A stretch of 20,433 nucleotides of DNA from a virus. Position 1 is the first letter of the stretch. Each line of letters opens with the position of its first letter. The notes under the pieces were generated by a model. The model worked only from the letters and a program-made list of their open reading frames with translations. It did no database searches and was not told the origin of the DNA. Of this stretch, positions 7,338 to 14,136 are shown one piece after another. The position numbers and the translations under genes were made by a program. The stretch covers positions 1 to 20,433 of IMG/VR virus record IMGVR_UViG_3300009059_000078. The stretch is one strand, 5' to 3'.

Positions 7338-9506
7338 ATGAAAAACAAATTAACTAATTTTCCACCAGTTTATTATATTTCTTTAAGTGATTCTATTAAT
7401 AGACAACAATCATTTGAAAATCAATTTCTTTCAAATGAAATTGTAAATGTAAAAATGATCGAAGCATATGATGGTAGAAAAATTAATTATTGTATAGAAA
7501 ATGATACTGTTGATGGAGTTTATTTTCATCAAATGGACTCTGGTGGAATTGCAGCAGCAATTTCACATTTAAAAGCAATTGGAGAGTGGTACAATAGTTC
7601 AGATTCTGAGTATGCAATCTTCTTTGAAGATGATATGTCAATACAATCTGTAGATGATTGGAATTTTTCTTGGCAAGATTTTGTAAGTGCCCTACCAAAA
7701 AATTGGAAAGCAATTCAATTATCTTTAATTAAGGAACATGGGATTGAAGATAATGATATGAAATTGAATCAAAGGGAATGGTGGAATTGGTCTGCTGGAT
7801 CCTATTTAATTAGAAGAAATTATGCTAAAGAATTAATTGAATATTTTTATCAAGAAAATAAATATTATCTAAAAATCAAAGATTATGATGTAATTCCTTG
7901 CATAGAGTATTGTTTGTTTTCATTAGCAAATATGGATGCATATACAATTCCATTATTTTATGAAAATACAAACTTTGTATCAACTTTTTATCAGCATTTT
8001 ATTGAACAAACTCACAAAGGGTCTCAAATTGATTCTTCTAATTATGTTAAATATTGGTGGAAAATAAAAGGTCGAGATAAAAATTTAGATGATTTAAATC
8101 TAAAAGTATTACCTCATAGCAATACAATTAATCACATATGCCAAAACTCAGAATTTGGAGAAGAGTGGTTTTCTTATCCAAATTTATATAAGTCTATGGT
8201 TGAAAAATTTCCTTCCGGTAGTAAATTCGTAGAAGTTGGTTCATGGAAAGGAAAATCTTCTGCATATATGGCAGTAGAAATTGCAAATTCTAATAAGAAT
8301 ATTGATTTTTATTGTGTGGATACTTGGGAAGGAAGCATAGAACATAAAAATAATACAGAAATTTCTATGTTGTATGATATATTCTTGAGTAATATGAAAC
8401 CAGTTGAATCTTATTACACCCCATTAAAAATGAAATCATTAGATGCAGTATCTAGATTCGGGGATCATTCCTTGGATTTTGTGTTTATAGATGGTTCTCA
8501 TGAATATGAAGATGTAAAAGAAGATATTAAAGCATGGTTACCTAAAGTAAAACCTGGAGGAATACTTGCTGGACATGATTATTATATTGAAGGAACTGAT
8601 TGGTTTCCTGGAGTTAAGCAAGCTGTAAATGAAGAACTTTCTGGATTTGAAACAGCAGAAAAATGTTGGATTTTTCAAGTCCCCAATGAGATTACTATTA
8701 CTGAAAAATTAAAAAACTTTCCTTCAGTTAATTTTATTAGTATTGAAGAATCTCAAGAACGTAGAGATGTTCTTTATGAAATGTTTGAAAAATATGGAAT
8801 TTCTAATGTAACACCCCATATTTACAAAAGATATAGTGATGAAGATCATAAAATTATTGAGGGACCTTTAACTGCTCACATTAGTAACGGTCCAGTCACT
8901 TCACATTTAAAAGCAATTAGAGAATGGTATGAAAGTACGGATGAAGAATATACAATCATTTGTGAAGATGATTTTACTTTTGATACTGTAAAATATTGGA
9001 ACTTTACTTGGGATAAATTTTTTAATTCTTTGCCAGAGAATTGGAATATTGTTCAATTATGTTTAATTAGGGAAGATATGTTTTGCTTCTTTAATCCAGA
9101 AGTCAAATTGAGAGACCGGTGTTGGTGTGATTGGTCTTGCTGTGCATACTTAATCAGTAGAAAACACGCAGAAAATTTAATAAAAAATTATTATCCAGAT
9201 GATTATATTCATTTAGAATATAAAGGAACTGATAAAGAACTTAGAGAAAGAGAAGGAACTTTCAATTGTATTGGAGTATTTGCTTATTGGTTTTGCCTCC
9301 CTTCTGCGGAAAATATAATTTATTCTCCTTTTGAAGGAATTCAAGGAGGAATTTATACTTTTCCATTATTTGTTGAAAATGTTTCTTTTAATTCTACTTG
9401 GAGTGGGACAACTGATAATTGGTTAAATGTAAAATGTCATGATGAAATTATGAATTGGTGGAAGACAAAGGGACAAAATAAAAATTTAGAAGATTTTAAG
9501 TTATAA
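7338..9506 (+). CDS. GT25 - methyltransferase - GT25 fusion protein
   Basis: 722 residues from ATG 7338. Residues about 1-265 look like a family 25 glycosyltransferase (VYYISL start, SHLKAI, FFEDDMS near 95). Residues about 290-440 are a class I SAM methyltransferase of the Methyltransf_24 type (FVEVGSWKGKSS near 296, FVFIDGSHEYED near 380, KPGGILAGHDY). Residues about 461-722 are a second GT25-like domain (VNFISI, SHLKAI, ICEDDFTF near 540). The two GT25 halves are obviously homologous and both end in a WWK-x-KG-x-x-KNL-x-D segment. GT25 members act in LPS/LOS synthesis and, in eukaryotes, as collagen galactosyltransferases. A cytoplasmic enzyme is expected, as no signal or membrane segment is seen. 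It closes the module, with no start overlapping its stop. Donor and acceptor are unknown. Confidence 0.7.
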   Translation: MKNKLTNFPPVYYISLSDSINRQQSFENQFLSNEIVNVKMIEAYDGRKINYCIENDTVDGVYFHQMDSGGIAAAISHLKAIGEWYNSSDSEYAIFFEDDMSIQSVDDWNFSWQDFVSALPKNWKAIQLSLIKEHGIEDNDMKLNQREWWNWSAGSYLIRRNYAKELIEYFYQENKYYLKIKDYDVIPCIEYCLFSLANMDAYTIPLFYENTNFVSTFYQHFIEQTHKGSQIDSSNYVKYWWKIKGRDKNLDDLNLKVLPHSNTINHICQNSEFGEEWFSYPNLYKSMVEKFPSGSKFVEVGSWKGKSSAYMAVEIANSNKNIDFYCVDTWEGSIEHKNNTEISMLYDIFLSNMKPVESYYTPLKMKSLDAVSRFGDHSLDFVFIDGSHEYEDVKEDIKAWLPKVKPGGILAGHDYYIEGTDWFPGVKQAVNEELSGFETAEKCWIFQVPNEITITEKLKNFPSVNFISIEESQERRDVLYEMFEKYGISNVTPHIYKRYSDEDHKIIEGPLTAHISNGPVTSHLKAIREWYESTDEEYTIICEDDFTFDTVKYWNFTWDKFFNSLPENWNIVQLCLIREDMFCFFNPEVKLRDRCWCDWSCCAYLISRKHAENLIKNYYPDDYIHLEYKGTDKELREREGTFNCIGVFAYWFCLPSAENIIYSPFEGIQGGIYTFPLFVENVSFNSTWSGTTDNWLNVKCHDEIMNWWKTKGQNKNLEDFKL

Positions 9507-9512
9507 TGATTG

Positions 9513-9519
9513 TTAAATA
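9513..9519 (+). promoter_or_regulatory. Late promoter-like element before glutaredoxin
   Basis: TTAAATA, one base off the cyanophage late motif CTAAATA, 20 nt before the ATG at 9540. The leader has no Shine-Dalgarno. Confidence 0.45.
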
Positions 9520-9539
9520 CTTTTTTACTTAATAAAAAT

Positions 9540-9776
9540 ATGAACTTTACCATATATTCTAAAGAAAATTGTCAATATTGTCACAAGATTAAGAAAGTTC
9601 TTGAGTTGACAGGAAGTAACTTTGTGGTGTATAATCTTGAAGAACACTTTACAGCAGATGAGTTTTATGCCGAGTTTGGTGAAGGTTCCACATTCCCTCA
9701 AGTTATCTGTAATGATAAAAAATTAGGAGGAGCTTCAGAAACGGTTAAGTTCCTTCAGGAAAATCATATTGTTTAA
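9540..9776 (+). CDS. grx: Glutaredoxin
   Basis: 78 residues, a usual length for a phage glutaredoxin. The dithiol active site CQYC is at residues 11-14 after the strand FTIYSKEN, the cis-proline motif TFPQV is at 51-55, and the glutathione-binding GGASE follows at 63-67. The protein would supply reducing power for ribonucleotide reductase during phage DNA synthesis. ATG 9540 is chosen because the upstream in-frame TTG (9510) lies before the putative late promoter. The stop overlaps the next ATG by one base (TAATG), suggesting coupling. Confidence 0.85.
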   Translation: MNFTIYSKENCQYCHKIKKVLELTGSNFVVYNLEEHFTADEFYAEFGEGSTFPQVICNDKKLGGASETVKFLQENHIV

Positions 9777-9952
9777 TGTCTAACCTAAATAACAATATCA
9801 CACCAAATCGTGGTATTGAGTTAATATTAAGCGGAGGAAAACAAAAGAAATCGCAACCTTTTGGTATTATTTACGAAAAGTTAATTCTTCTCTTTAAGAA
9901 AGAAATAACCATCTACTTTGAATTATCGATCAAAACTCGTAAGATCGAATAA
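9776..9952 (+). CDS. Small conserved-type hypothetical protein (58 aa)
   Basis: Starts at ATG 9776, sharing one base with the glutaredoxin stop (TAATG), and ends at TAA 9950. 58 residues beginning MSNLNNNITPNRGIE, with a basic, hydrophobic C-terminal half (EKLILLFKKEI, IYFEL, IKTRKIE). No function is recognised. The tight coupling and the next start 21 bases on, preceded by a good ribosome site, argue it is a real gene. Confidence 0.6.
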   Translation: MSNLNNNITPNRGIELILSGGKQKKSQPFGIIYEKLILLFKKEITIYFELSIKTRKIE

Positions 9953-9973
9953 CTTCCTCACCGGAGAAAACAA

Positions 9974-10243
9974 ATGTTAGCTACAAGTTTAGTTTTCGGT
10001 TCGTTCATTATCATAATGTTTTTTGTTGTGGGAATACTGATTGGATGGGTTTCCAGAGAGTATATGATGAATTATCGTGAGATACCCAGACAGCATCCAG
10101 AACTCTTTGATAGAGACGGAAACTTGATCGCTGATGAAGTGGTTTCTTTAAGTGTTTCGCCAGATTTTTATGAAGGATTTCAACAAGAATATGGGGGTCT
10201 GTTTAATGATGATGACGATGATGACGATGATGATGAAGAATAA
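9974..10243 (+). CDS. Small membrane protein with poly-Asp C-terminus
   Basis: 89 residues. Residues about 8-26 form one transmembrane helix (FIIIMFFVVGILIGWV), followed by a charged domain (REIPRQHPELFDRDGN) and an extreme acidic tail of nine Asp and two Glu. The likely topology is a membrane anchor with a soluble acidic domain. GGAG at 9963-9966 is a well-placed ribosome site. Similar small proteins occur in cyanophages, but no function is known. The acidic tail could bind cations or basic proteins or mimic DNA, which is speculation. The tail is encoded by a GAT/GAC triplet tract. Confidence 0.7.
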   Translation: MLATSLVFGSFIIIMFFVVGILIGWVSREYMMNYREIPRQHPELFDRDGNLIADEVVSLSVSPDFYEGFQQEYGGLFNDDDDDDDDDEE

Positions 10244-10246
10244 TCA

Positions 10247-10253
10247 CTAAATA
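10247..10253 (+). promoter_or_regulatory. Late promoter element
   Basis: CTAAATA, 29 nt before ATG 10283, just after the stop of the membrane-protein gene. It matches the T4-like cyanophage late motif. Confidence 0.55.
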
Positions 10254-10282
10254 TTTTCAACTTATTATTTAATAAAATAACT

Positions 10283-10879
10283 ATGACCGCGACAAAAGCA
10301 AAAACACCAATTACAAAACCAAAGGTATCGCAATCCGTACCTGCAGTTGATAGTCTTCCAGCGAACCCATTTGTCTTTGAGGTTCTTAATCTTGTATCAA
10401 AACAAAGAACTAATCTAAAGAAAGTTGAGGTTCTTCAACGATATGAAGACCCATCATTAAAGTCCATTCTAATTTGGAACTTTGATGAGAGTATTAAATC
10501 ATCTCTTCCCGATGGAATTGTTCCTTACTCAAGTGTTGGGGAACAAGGTTCTTTTAGTGGAACACTATCCGGCAAAATTGAAGATGCCGTTGGTAAAATG
10601 GAAGAACTTAATTCCCGATCACTGGGATCACAAGATCAGGGAAGATCATCTATTCGCAAAGAATATACAAAGTTTTATAATTTCATCAAGGGTGGAAATG
10701 ATGGATTGAGTTCTCTTCGTAGAGAAACGATGTTTATTAATGTTCTCGAAGGTCTTCATCCTCTTGAGGCAGAAATCCTTTTTCTTGTCAAAGATAAGAA
10801 ACTCGAAACTAAATATAAGATAACAAAAGAGATTGTCTCACAGGCATATCCCGATATTAAATGGGGAGGTCGTTCGTGA
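10283..10879 (+). CDS. Conserved T4-like phage protein (possibly DUF6433)
   Basis: 198 residues. A Thr/Lys/Pro-rich flexible start is followed by a conserved region: NPFVFEVLNLVSKQR, VLQRYEDPSLK, ILIWNFDESI, then a helical C-terminus with LHPLEAEILFLVKDKKL and the end PDIKWGGRS. This pattern resembles a family of unknown function conserved in T4-like phages (I believe DUF6433); the match is from memory. A late promoter lies upstream. The stop overlaps the next gene's start, and the ribosome site of the next gene is inside this gene's last codons. Confidence 0.65.
   Translation: MTATKAKTPITKPKVSQSVPAVDSLPANPFVFEVLNLVSKQRTNLKKVEVLQRYEDPSLKSILIWNFDESIKSSLPDGIVPYSSVGEQGSFSGTLSGKIEDAVGKMEELNSRSLGSQDQGRSSIRKEYTKFYNFIKGGNDGLSSLRRETMFINVLEGLHPLEAEILFLVKDKKLETKYKITKEIVSQAYPDIKWGGRS
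10863..10869 (+). promoter_or_regulatory. Shine-Dalgarno that decides a GTG start
   Basis: GGGGAGG, with six bases between its end and GTG 10876. It favours the GTG start that overlaps the upstream TGA stop (GTGA) over the in-frame ATG at 10861, which has no site. Confidence 0.7.
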
Positions 10880-11229
10880 GTAGACTTCGTGATGTAGTTG
10901 AGAGAGAAAAAAATACGGAAACACTAATGAACTGGTCCCCCGAAGAAAAAAAGTCACTTCCACCACAATATAGTTGTGAGGTATTAGTTTCTGATGGTTC
11001 AGTTGATGATGTGAGGTCTCCCAATTATCCAAGTGATGCCTATATTGTATTTTATGAAATTGATGGCAAAAAGCATCTGGACTTATGTAGAGGAAAGAGA
11101 GTAAGTATCTTTGATATGTATTATGATAAGTTTGGTGCCGGAGTGATTAAAAAAATTGATTTTGGATGTGGAAAAATAAATCCAAGATCGTGGGGTTATA
11201 AACCAGCCGAAAGAAAAAGGCGAAAGTGA
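10876..11229 (+). CDS. Hypothetical protein (117 aa)
   Basis: 117 residues from GTG 10876 (122 if ATG 10861 is used). The sequence is MSRLRDVVEREKN, then NWSPEEKKSLPPQY, a beta-rich centre (AYIVFYEIDGKKHLDL), VSIFDMYYDKFG, and a basic tail (PAERKRRK). No family is recognised. It is coupled to the preceding conserved gene by a GTGA overlap, so the two likely work together. The basic tail could contact nucleic acid, which is only a guess. A strong terminator follows at 11269. Confidence 0.65.
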   Translation: MSRLRDVVEREKNTETLMNWSPEEKKSLPPQYSCEVLVSDGSVDDVRSPNYPSDAYIVFYEIDGKKHLDLCRGKRVSIFDMYYDKFGAGVIKKIDFGCGKINPRSWGYKPAERKRRK

Positions 11230-11268
11230 TTTCCCAGAAGGGCGAAAAAATCTCCCCAAAAGGTTTTT

Positions 11269-11299
11269 AAGAGAGAATTGACTAATTCTCTCTTTTTTT
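11269..11299 (+). terminator. Rho-independent terminator
   Basis: An 11-bp perfect stem (right half AATTCTCTCTT), a GACT loop at 11280-11283 and a T run through 11299. It ends the 9513-11229 unit, and its loop is part of the next promoter. Confidence 0.85.
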
Positions 11300-11306
11300 G
11301 TATAAT
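11278..11306 (+). promoter_or_regulatory. sigma70-type promoter nested in the terminator
   Basis: TTGACT (11278-11283), a 17-bp spacer and TATAAT (11301-11306). The -35 box covers the terminator loop and the spacer is its 3' stem plus T run. It drives the small genes, thyX and probably phoH. Confidence 0.8.
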
Positions 11307-11328
11307 AGGAACAGTATGAACTCGTTAA

Positions 11329-11475
11329 ATGGATAGAGATAAAATTAAATTGATTTTGAGAAATATGGAACTTCTTCTCGATAGTCTTAAGGTAGAGATT
11401 TTAACCGACGAGACATATAAAATATCTGATATTGTTCCATTAGAAGAAGATTATGATGAGGTTTTTGGAGAATGA
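11329..11475 (+). CDS. Small acidic hypothetical protein (48 aa)
   Basis: ATG 11329 to TGA 11473-11475. 48 residues (MDRDKIKLILRNMELLLD ... DYDEVFGE): an amphipathic helix and an acidic end. It is the first gene after the promoter at 11278-11306, and its stop overlaps the next start (ATGA). No family is recognised; support is the promoter position and the coupled frame. Confidence 0.55.
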   Translation: MDRDKIKLILRNMELLLDSLKVEILTDETYKISDIVPLEEDYDEVFGE

Positions 11476-11636
11476 GTAAGAGAGCACGGCAACTGGTAAA
11501 ACTTTTAGAGAAACTGATTAGACAGGATCATCTTTATAGTGACGAACAACTGAAACAAATGAAATCACAATTGCGGGTGATTAAGGAAGAACTGGCAATT
11601 CTTGAGACAAAAACATCAAAAGGATTTGGAAAATGA
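11472..11636 (+). CDS. Small basic helical hypothetical protein (54 aa)
   Basis: ATG 11472 to TGA 11634-11636. 54 residues, predicted as two helices (MSKRARQLVKLLEKLIRQD, then LYSDEQLKQMKSQLRVIKEE), rich in Lys/Arg and possibly coiled-coil. It joins both neighbours by ATGA overlaps, so it is translated between the 48-residue gene and thyX. Similar short proteins before thyX or replication genes are familiar from cyanophages; function unknown. Confidence 0.6.
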   Translation: MSKRARQLVKLLEKLIRQDHLYSDEQLKQMKSQLRVIKEELAILETKTSKGFGK

Positions 11637-12388
11637 AACCGATTAAAGCAAAAGACCTTCTGGAACTGGATCATCGTATGCAGGTTGTGATGATCCGTCA
11701 GACACAACTTCCACAAACTCTTGTATGGCAGGCAGGTAAAAATGATTATAGTGAAGAACCAATTCACACCAAGTTTCCTCCAAATGAGAAGGAATGTGGT
11801 GAGTGGGCGGTAGAGCACCTGCTTGCGAATGAAAGAGGGCACTGGGGACCATTAGAGCATCCTTCCATTACTTTGGATTGTGTTGGGTTCGTTCATAATG
11901 TAATGGTTCAGGCAAGAACTCATCGTATTGGAGTTTCTTTTGACGTACAATCGCAAAGATATACTGGTCGTCGCGTACTGAAGGTTGCTATAGGAGAACT
12001 TAAACCCGAAGAGGTCTTCTATGTGCGTCCAGAAGGTCTCTACCTTGACCGTAAAGGGCACAAGTATGAATGGACGAAGAATGACTACGAAAGGCAGTTA
12101 AAGTTCTGTCTGGCGGCATCTGAGAGGTTTGCGGAGGGTTATAATACTCGGGGTATGGCAGAAGAACATTTAAGAGACTATCTTCCTCAAAATATTCGCC
12201 AGAACTTTGTGGTTACATTTTCTCTTCGTTCTGCCCTACACTTTCTGGACTTAAGAGCAAAGTTAGACGCTCAAGTAGAAATCCAAGCATTAAGTGAAGG
12301 AATGGTGTCAGTAATGAGAGAATGGGTTCCAGAAATCTTTGGTTATTATGAAGATCGCAGATTACACAAAGCGCGTCTCGCTCCCTAA
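11633..12388 (+). CDS. thyX: FAD-dependent thymidylate synthase ThyX
   Basis: 251 residues. ThyX converts dUMP to dTMP with methylene-tetrahydrofolate, FAD and NADPH, supplying thymidine for phage DNA. The signature region is RTHRIGVSFDVQSQRY (95-110), the cyanobacterial/cyanophage variant of RHRxxS...SxRY with one extra residue. RGHWGPLEHPSI (68-79) is also typical, as is the C-terminal LRSALHFLDLR segment (about residues 199-209) in the substrate site. The start overlaps the stop of the 54-residue gene (ATGA). Transcription is likely from the sigma70 promoter at 11278. Length and motifs look intact. Confidence 0.93.
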   Translation: MKPIKAKDLLELDHRMQVVMIRQTQLPQTLVWQAGKNDYSEEPIHTKFPPNEKECGEWAVEHLLANERGHWGPLEHPSITLDCVGFVHNVMVQARTHRIGVSFDVQSQRYTGRRVLKVAIGELKPEEVFYVRPEGLYLDRKGHKYEWTKNDYERQLKFCLAASERFAEGYNTRGMAEEHLRDYLPQNIRQNFVVTFSLRSALHFLDLRAKLDAQVEIQALSEGMVSVMREWVPEIFGYYEDRRLHKARLAP

Positions 12389-12391
12389 ATA
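12385..12391 (+). promoter_or_regulatory. Late promoter element overlapping the thyX stop
   Basis: CTAAATA, with the thyX TAA stop inside it, 21 nt before ATG 12413. The leader has no Shine-Dalgarno. Confidence 0.5.
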
Positions 12392-12412
12392 TTTTGTAAA
12401 TTATTATACCTT

Positions 12413-12655
12413 ATGTGCCCGACTTATAGATTTGAGAATACAGAAACAGGAGAAATCTTCGAGAAATGGATGTATATGGCAGAAAAAGAACCATATCTCA
12501 AAGAAAATCCTTATATTAGACCTCTTATTCCAACACAAATGAATGTTGGAGAAGCGGGGGATTGGCGGGACAAATTAACCGCCAAGCACCCTTCGTGGAA
12601 CGATGTTTTGGGTCGTGCCCAAAAGATGCCAGGATCAACTGTAAAAAAACTCTAA
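12413..12655 (+). CDS. Conserved cyanophage small protein (80 aa)
   Basis: 80 residues starting MCPTYRFENTETGEIFEKW. The start recalls FmdB-type zinc-ribbon proteins (MPTY-type start), but the CxxC ligands are missing, so no zinc ribbon can form. Then come KEPYLKENPYIRPL and a C-terminus with HPSWNDVLGRAQKMPGS. Related sequences occur in T4-like cyanophages without known function. It sits six bases before phoH and is presumably co-transcribed. Confidence 0.65.
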   Translation: MCPTYRFENTETGEIFEKWMYMAEKEPYLKENPYIRPLIPTQMNVGEAGDWRDKLTAKHPSWNDVLGRAQKMPGSTVKKL

Positions 12656-12661
12656 CCACTT

Positions 12662-13414
12662 ATGGCAAGAAGAAAAAGAGCAGAGCAACCAATCGGTGTT
12701 GGTCTTACCACTCGTCAAGCAAAGCGTAAAAAACCTTTAAATGGTGAATATCTAATAGATATTGACCCACTTACAGACAATCAAAAAAAACTTTTTGATT
12801 CTTATGCGGAACAGAAACATTTAGTTGCCTATGGATGTGCCGGTACTGGTAAAACTTTCATCACTCTTTATAATGCTCTTCGTGAGGTTTTAGATGAAAA
12901 AACACCTTACGAAAAAATCTATCTTGTCCGTTCGTTAGTTGCCACAAGAGAAATTGGATTTCTTCCCGGTTCTTATGATGACAAATCTGACATTTACCAA
13001 ATTCCTTATAAGAATATGGTGAAGTATATGTTCCAAATGCCAAGTGATGTAGATTTCGATATGCTTTATGGTAATCTTAAGTCACAAGAAACAATTAAGT
13101 TCTGGAGCACTTCATTTTTAAGAGGAACCACGCTTGATAATTCTATTATTATTGTAGATGAGTTCCAAAATATGTCATATCACGAACTTGACTCCATTAT
13201 CACTCGTGTTGGTGAAAACTCCAAGATTATGTTCTGTGGTGATGCGTCTCAATCAGATTTACAAAAAACAAATGAGAGAAATGGTATTATTGATTTTATG
13301 ACGGTCTTGCGTAAAATGCCATCTTTTGATATAATTGAGTTTGGTGTCGATGATATTGTTCGTTCTGGACTTGTCAAAGAATATATTATTGCGAAATTAG
13401 AAGCAGGTTTTTAA
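12662..13414 (+). CDS. phoH: PhoH-like P-loop ATPase
   Basis: 250 residues. Walker A GCAGTGKT at 58-65, Walker B IIIVDE at 162-167 followed by FQNM, and GDASQSD near 225 are the PhoH/superfamily 1 helicase-like core, preceded by a basic N-terminus (MARRKRAEQ). PhoH-like genes are nearly universal in marine T4-like phages. Their role is unsettled: RNA metabolism or phosphate stress have been proposed. The last base of the stop is the first base of the next ATG (TAATG), so the exonuclease gene is translationally coupled. Confidence 0.9.
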   Translation: MARRKRAEQPIGVGLTTRQAKRKKPLNGEYLIDIDPLTDNQKKLFDSYAEQKHLVAYGCAGTGKTFITLYNALREVLDEKTPYEKIYLVRSLVATREIGFLPGSYDDKSDIYQIPYKNMVKYMFQMPSDVDFDMLYGNLKSQETIKFWSTSFLRGTTLDNSIIIVDEFQNMSYHELDSIITRVGENSKIMFCGDASQSDLQKTNERNGIIDFMTVLRKMPSFDIIEFGVDDIVRSGLVKEYIIAKLEAGF

Positions 13415-14094
13415 TGTTTAATCATCTTGATGTTGAGTTGCCAAAACTCGAAAGAGAAACAATCGATGGAGTTCGTTACTATGATGTTACTGATGGAGAT
13501 AAACTTCTAAAATTAGTTTCAATCACCTCTGTTACTAGTCATTTTAATCGTGAAATATTTGTCAAATGGCGTAAAAGGGTTGGTGAGGATGAGGCGCAAA
13601 AGATCACTAAAGCGGCTACTTCTCGTGGCACGGATATGCATTCTCTTGTGGAAAACTACCTTTATAATAAAACTCTGCCGTCAGTTCCGCCTTTGCCGGA
13701 TTTTCTTTTTAAGATTGCGAAGGCGGAACTGAATAAAATTAATAATATCCACTGCCTTGAGGGACCACTTTATAGTCTCCAACTTGGAGTTGCCGGAACA
13801 ACCGATTGTATTGCCGAATATGATGGTGAACTCGCTGTAATTGACTTTAAGACTTCTAAAAAACCAAAACCAAGAGAGTGGATTGAGAACTATTTCGTCC
13901 AAGCGATGTTTTATGGTATGGCATATTATGAAATGACGGGAACTCCAATTAAGAAACTTGTGATTATTATGGCATGTGAAGATGGTGAGTCCGTTGTCTA
14001 TGAAGAAAGTGACCTAAAAAAGTATATGAAATTAGTGGTTAAGTATATCAAAAAGTTTGTGAATGATAAACTTGAACTCATGGGGGTTGACTAA
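13414..14094 (+). CDS. Cas4/RecB-family PD-(D/E)XK exonuclease
   Basis: 226 residues with the nuclease motifs in order: H76 in RGTDMHSLVE, E116 in CLEGPLYS, D131 in AGTTDCIAEYDG, D144 and K146 in AVIDFKTSKK, and Q163/Y167 in FVQAMFYGMAYYE. This matches the Cas4/RecB/MGME1 branch of PD-(D/E)XK exonucleases, which process DNA ends in a metal-dependent way. No iron-sulphur cysteine cluster is seen, which favours the MGME1-like type over true Cas4. It is coupled to phoH (TAATG). A role in phage recombination or host DNA degradation is inference. Confidence 0.8.
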   Translation: MFNHLDVELPKLERETIDGVRYYDVTDGDKLLKLVSITSVTSHFNREIFVKWRKRVGEDEAQKITKAATSRGTDMHSLVENYLYNKTLPSVPPLPDFLFKIAKAELNKINNIHCLEGPLYSLQLGVAGTTDCIAEYDGELAVIDFKTSKKPKPREWIENYFVQAMFYGMAYYEMTGTPIKKLVIIMACEDGESVVYEESDLKKYMKLVVKYIKKFVNDKLELMGVD

Positions 14095-14120
14095 TACATT
14101 ATTTTAAGTTATACTAAATA
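14087..14120 (+). promoter_or_regulatory. Overlapping sigma70-type and late promoters before gene 33
   Basis: TTGACT (14087-14092), a 17-bp spacer and TATACT (14110-14115) form a near-consensus sigma70 promoter. The late motif CTAAATA (14114-14120) shares its last two bases. Gene 33 starts 16 nt later. The -35 box overlaps the exonuclease stop codon. Confidence 0.65.
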
Positions 14121-14136
14121 TAAAATACATTAAATT

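Noticed and set aside
10861-10875. ATG 10861 as start of the 117-residue gene
   Set aside because: No ribosome site precedes it; its bases form the GGGGAGG site of the better GTG start at 10876.
12413-12655. FmdB-type zinc ribbon
   Set aside because: The N-terminal pattern is similar but the CxxC metal ligands are absent.
13414-14094. True CRISPR-associated Cas4
   Set aside because: No cysteine cluster for an iron-sulphur centre and no cas neighbours; the MGME1/RecB-like phage exonuclease fits better.
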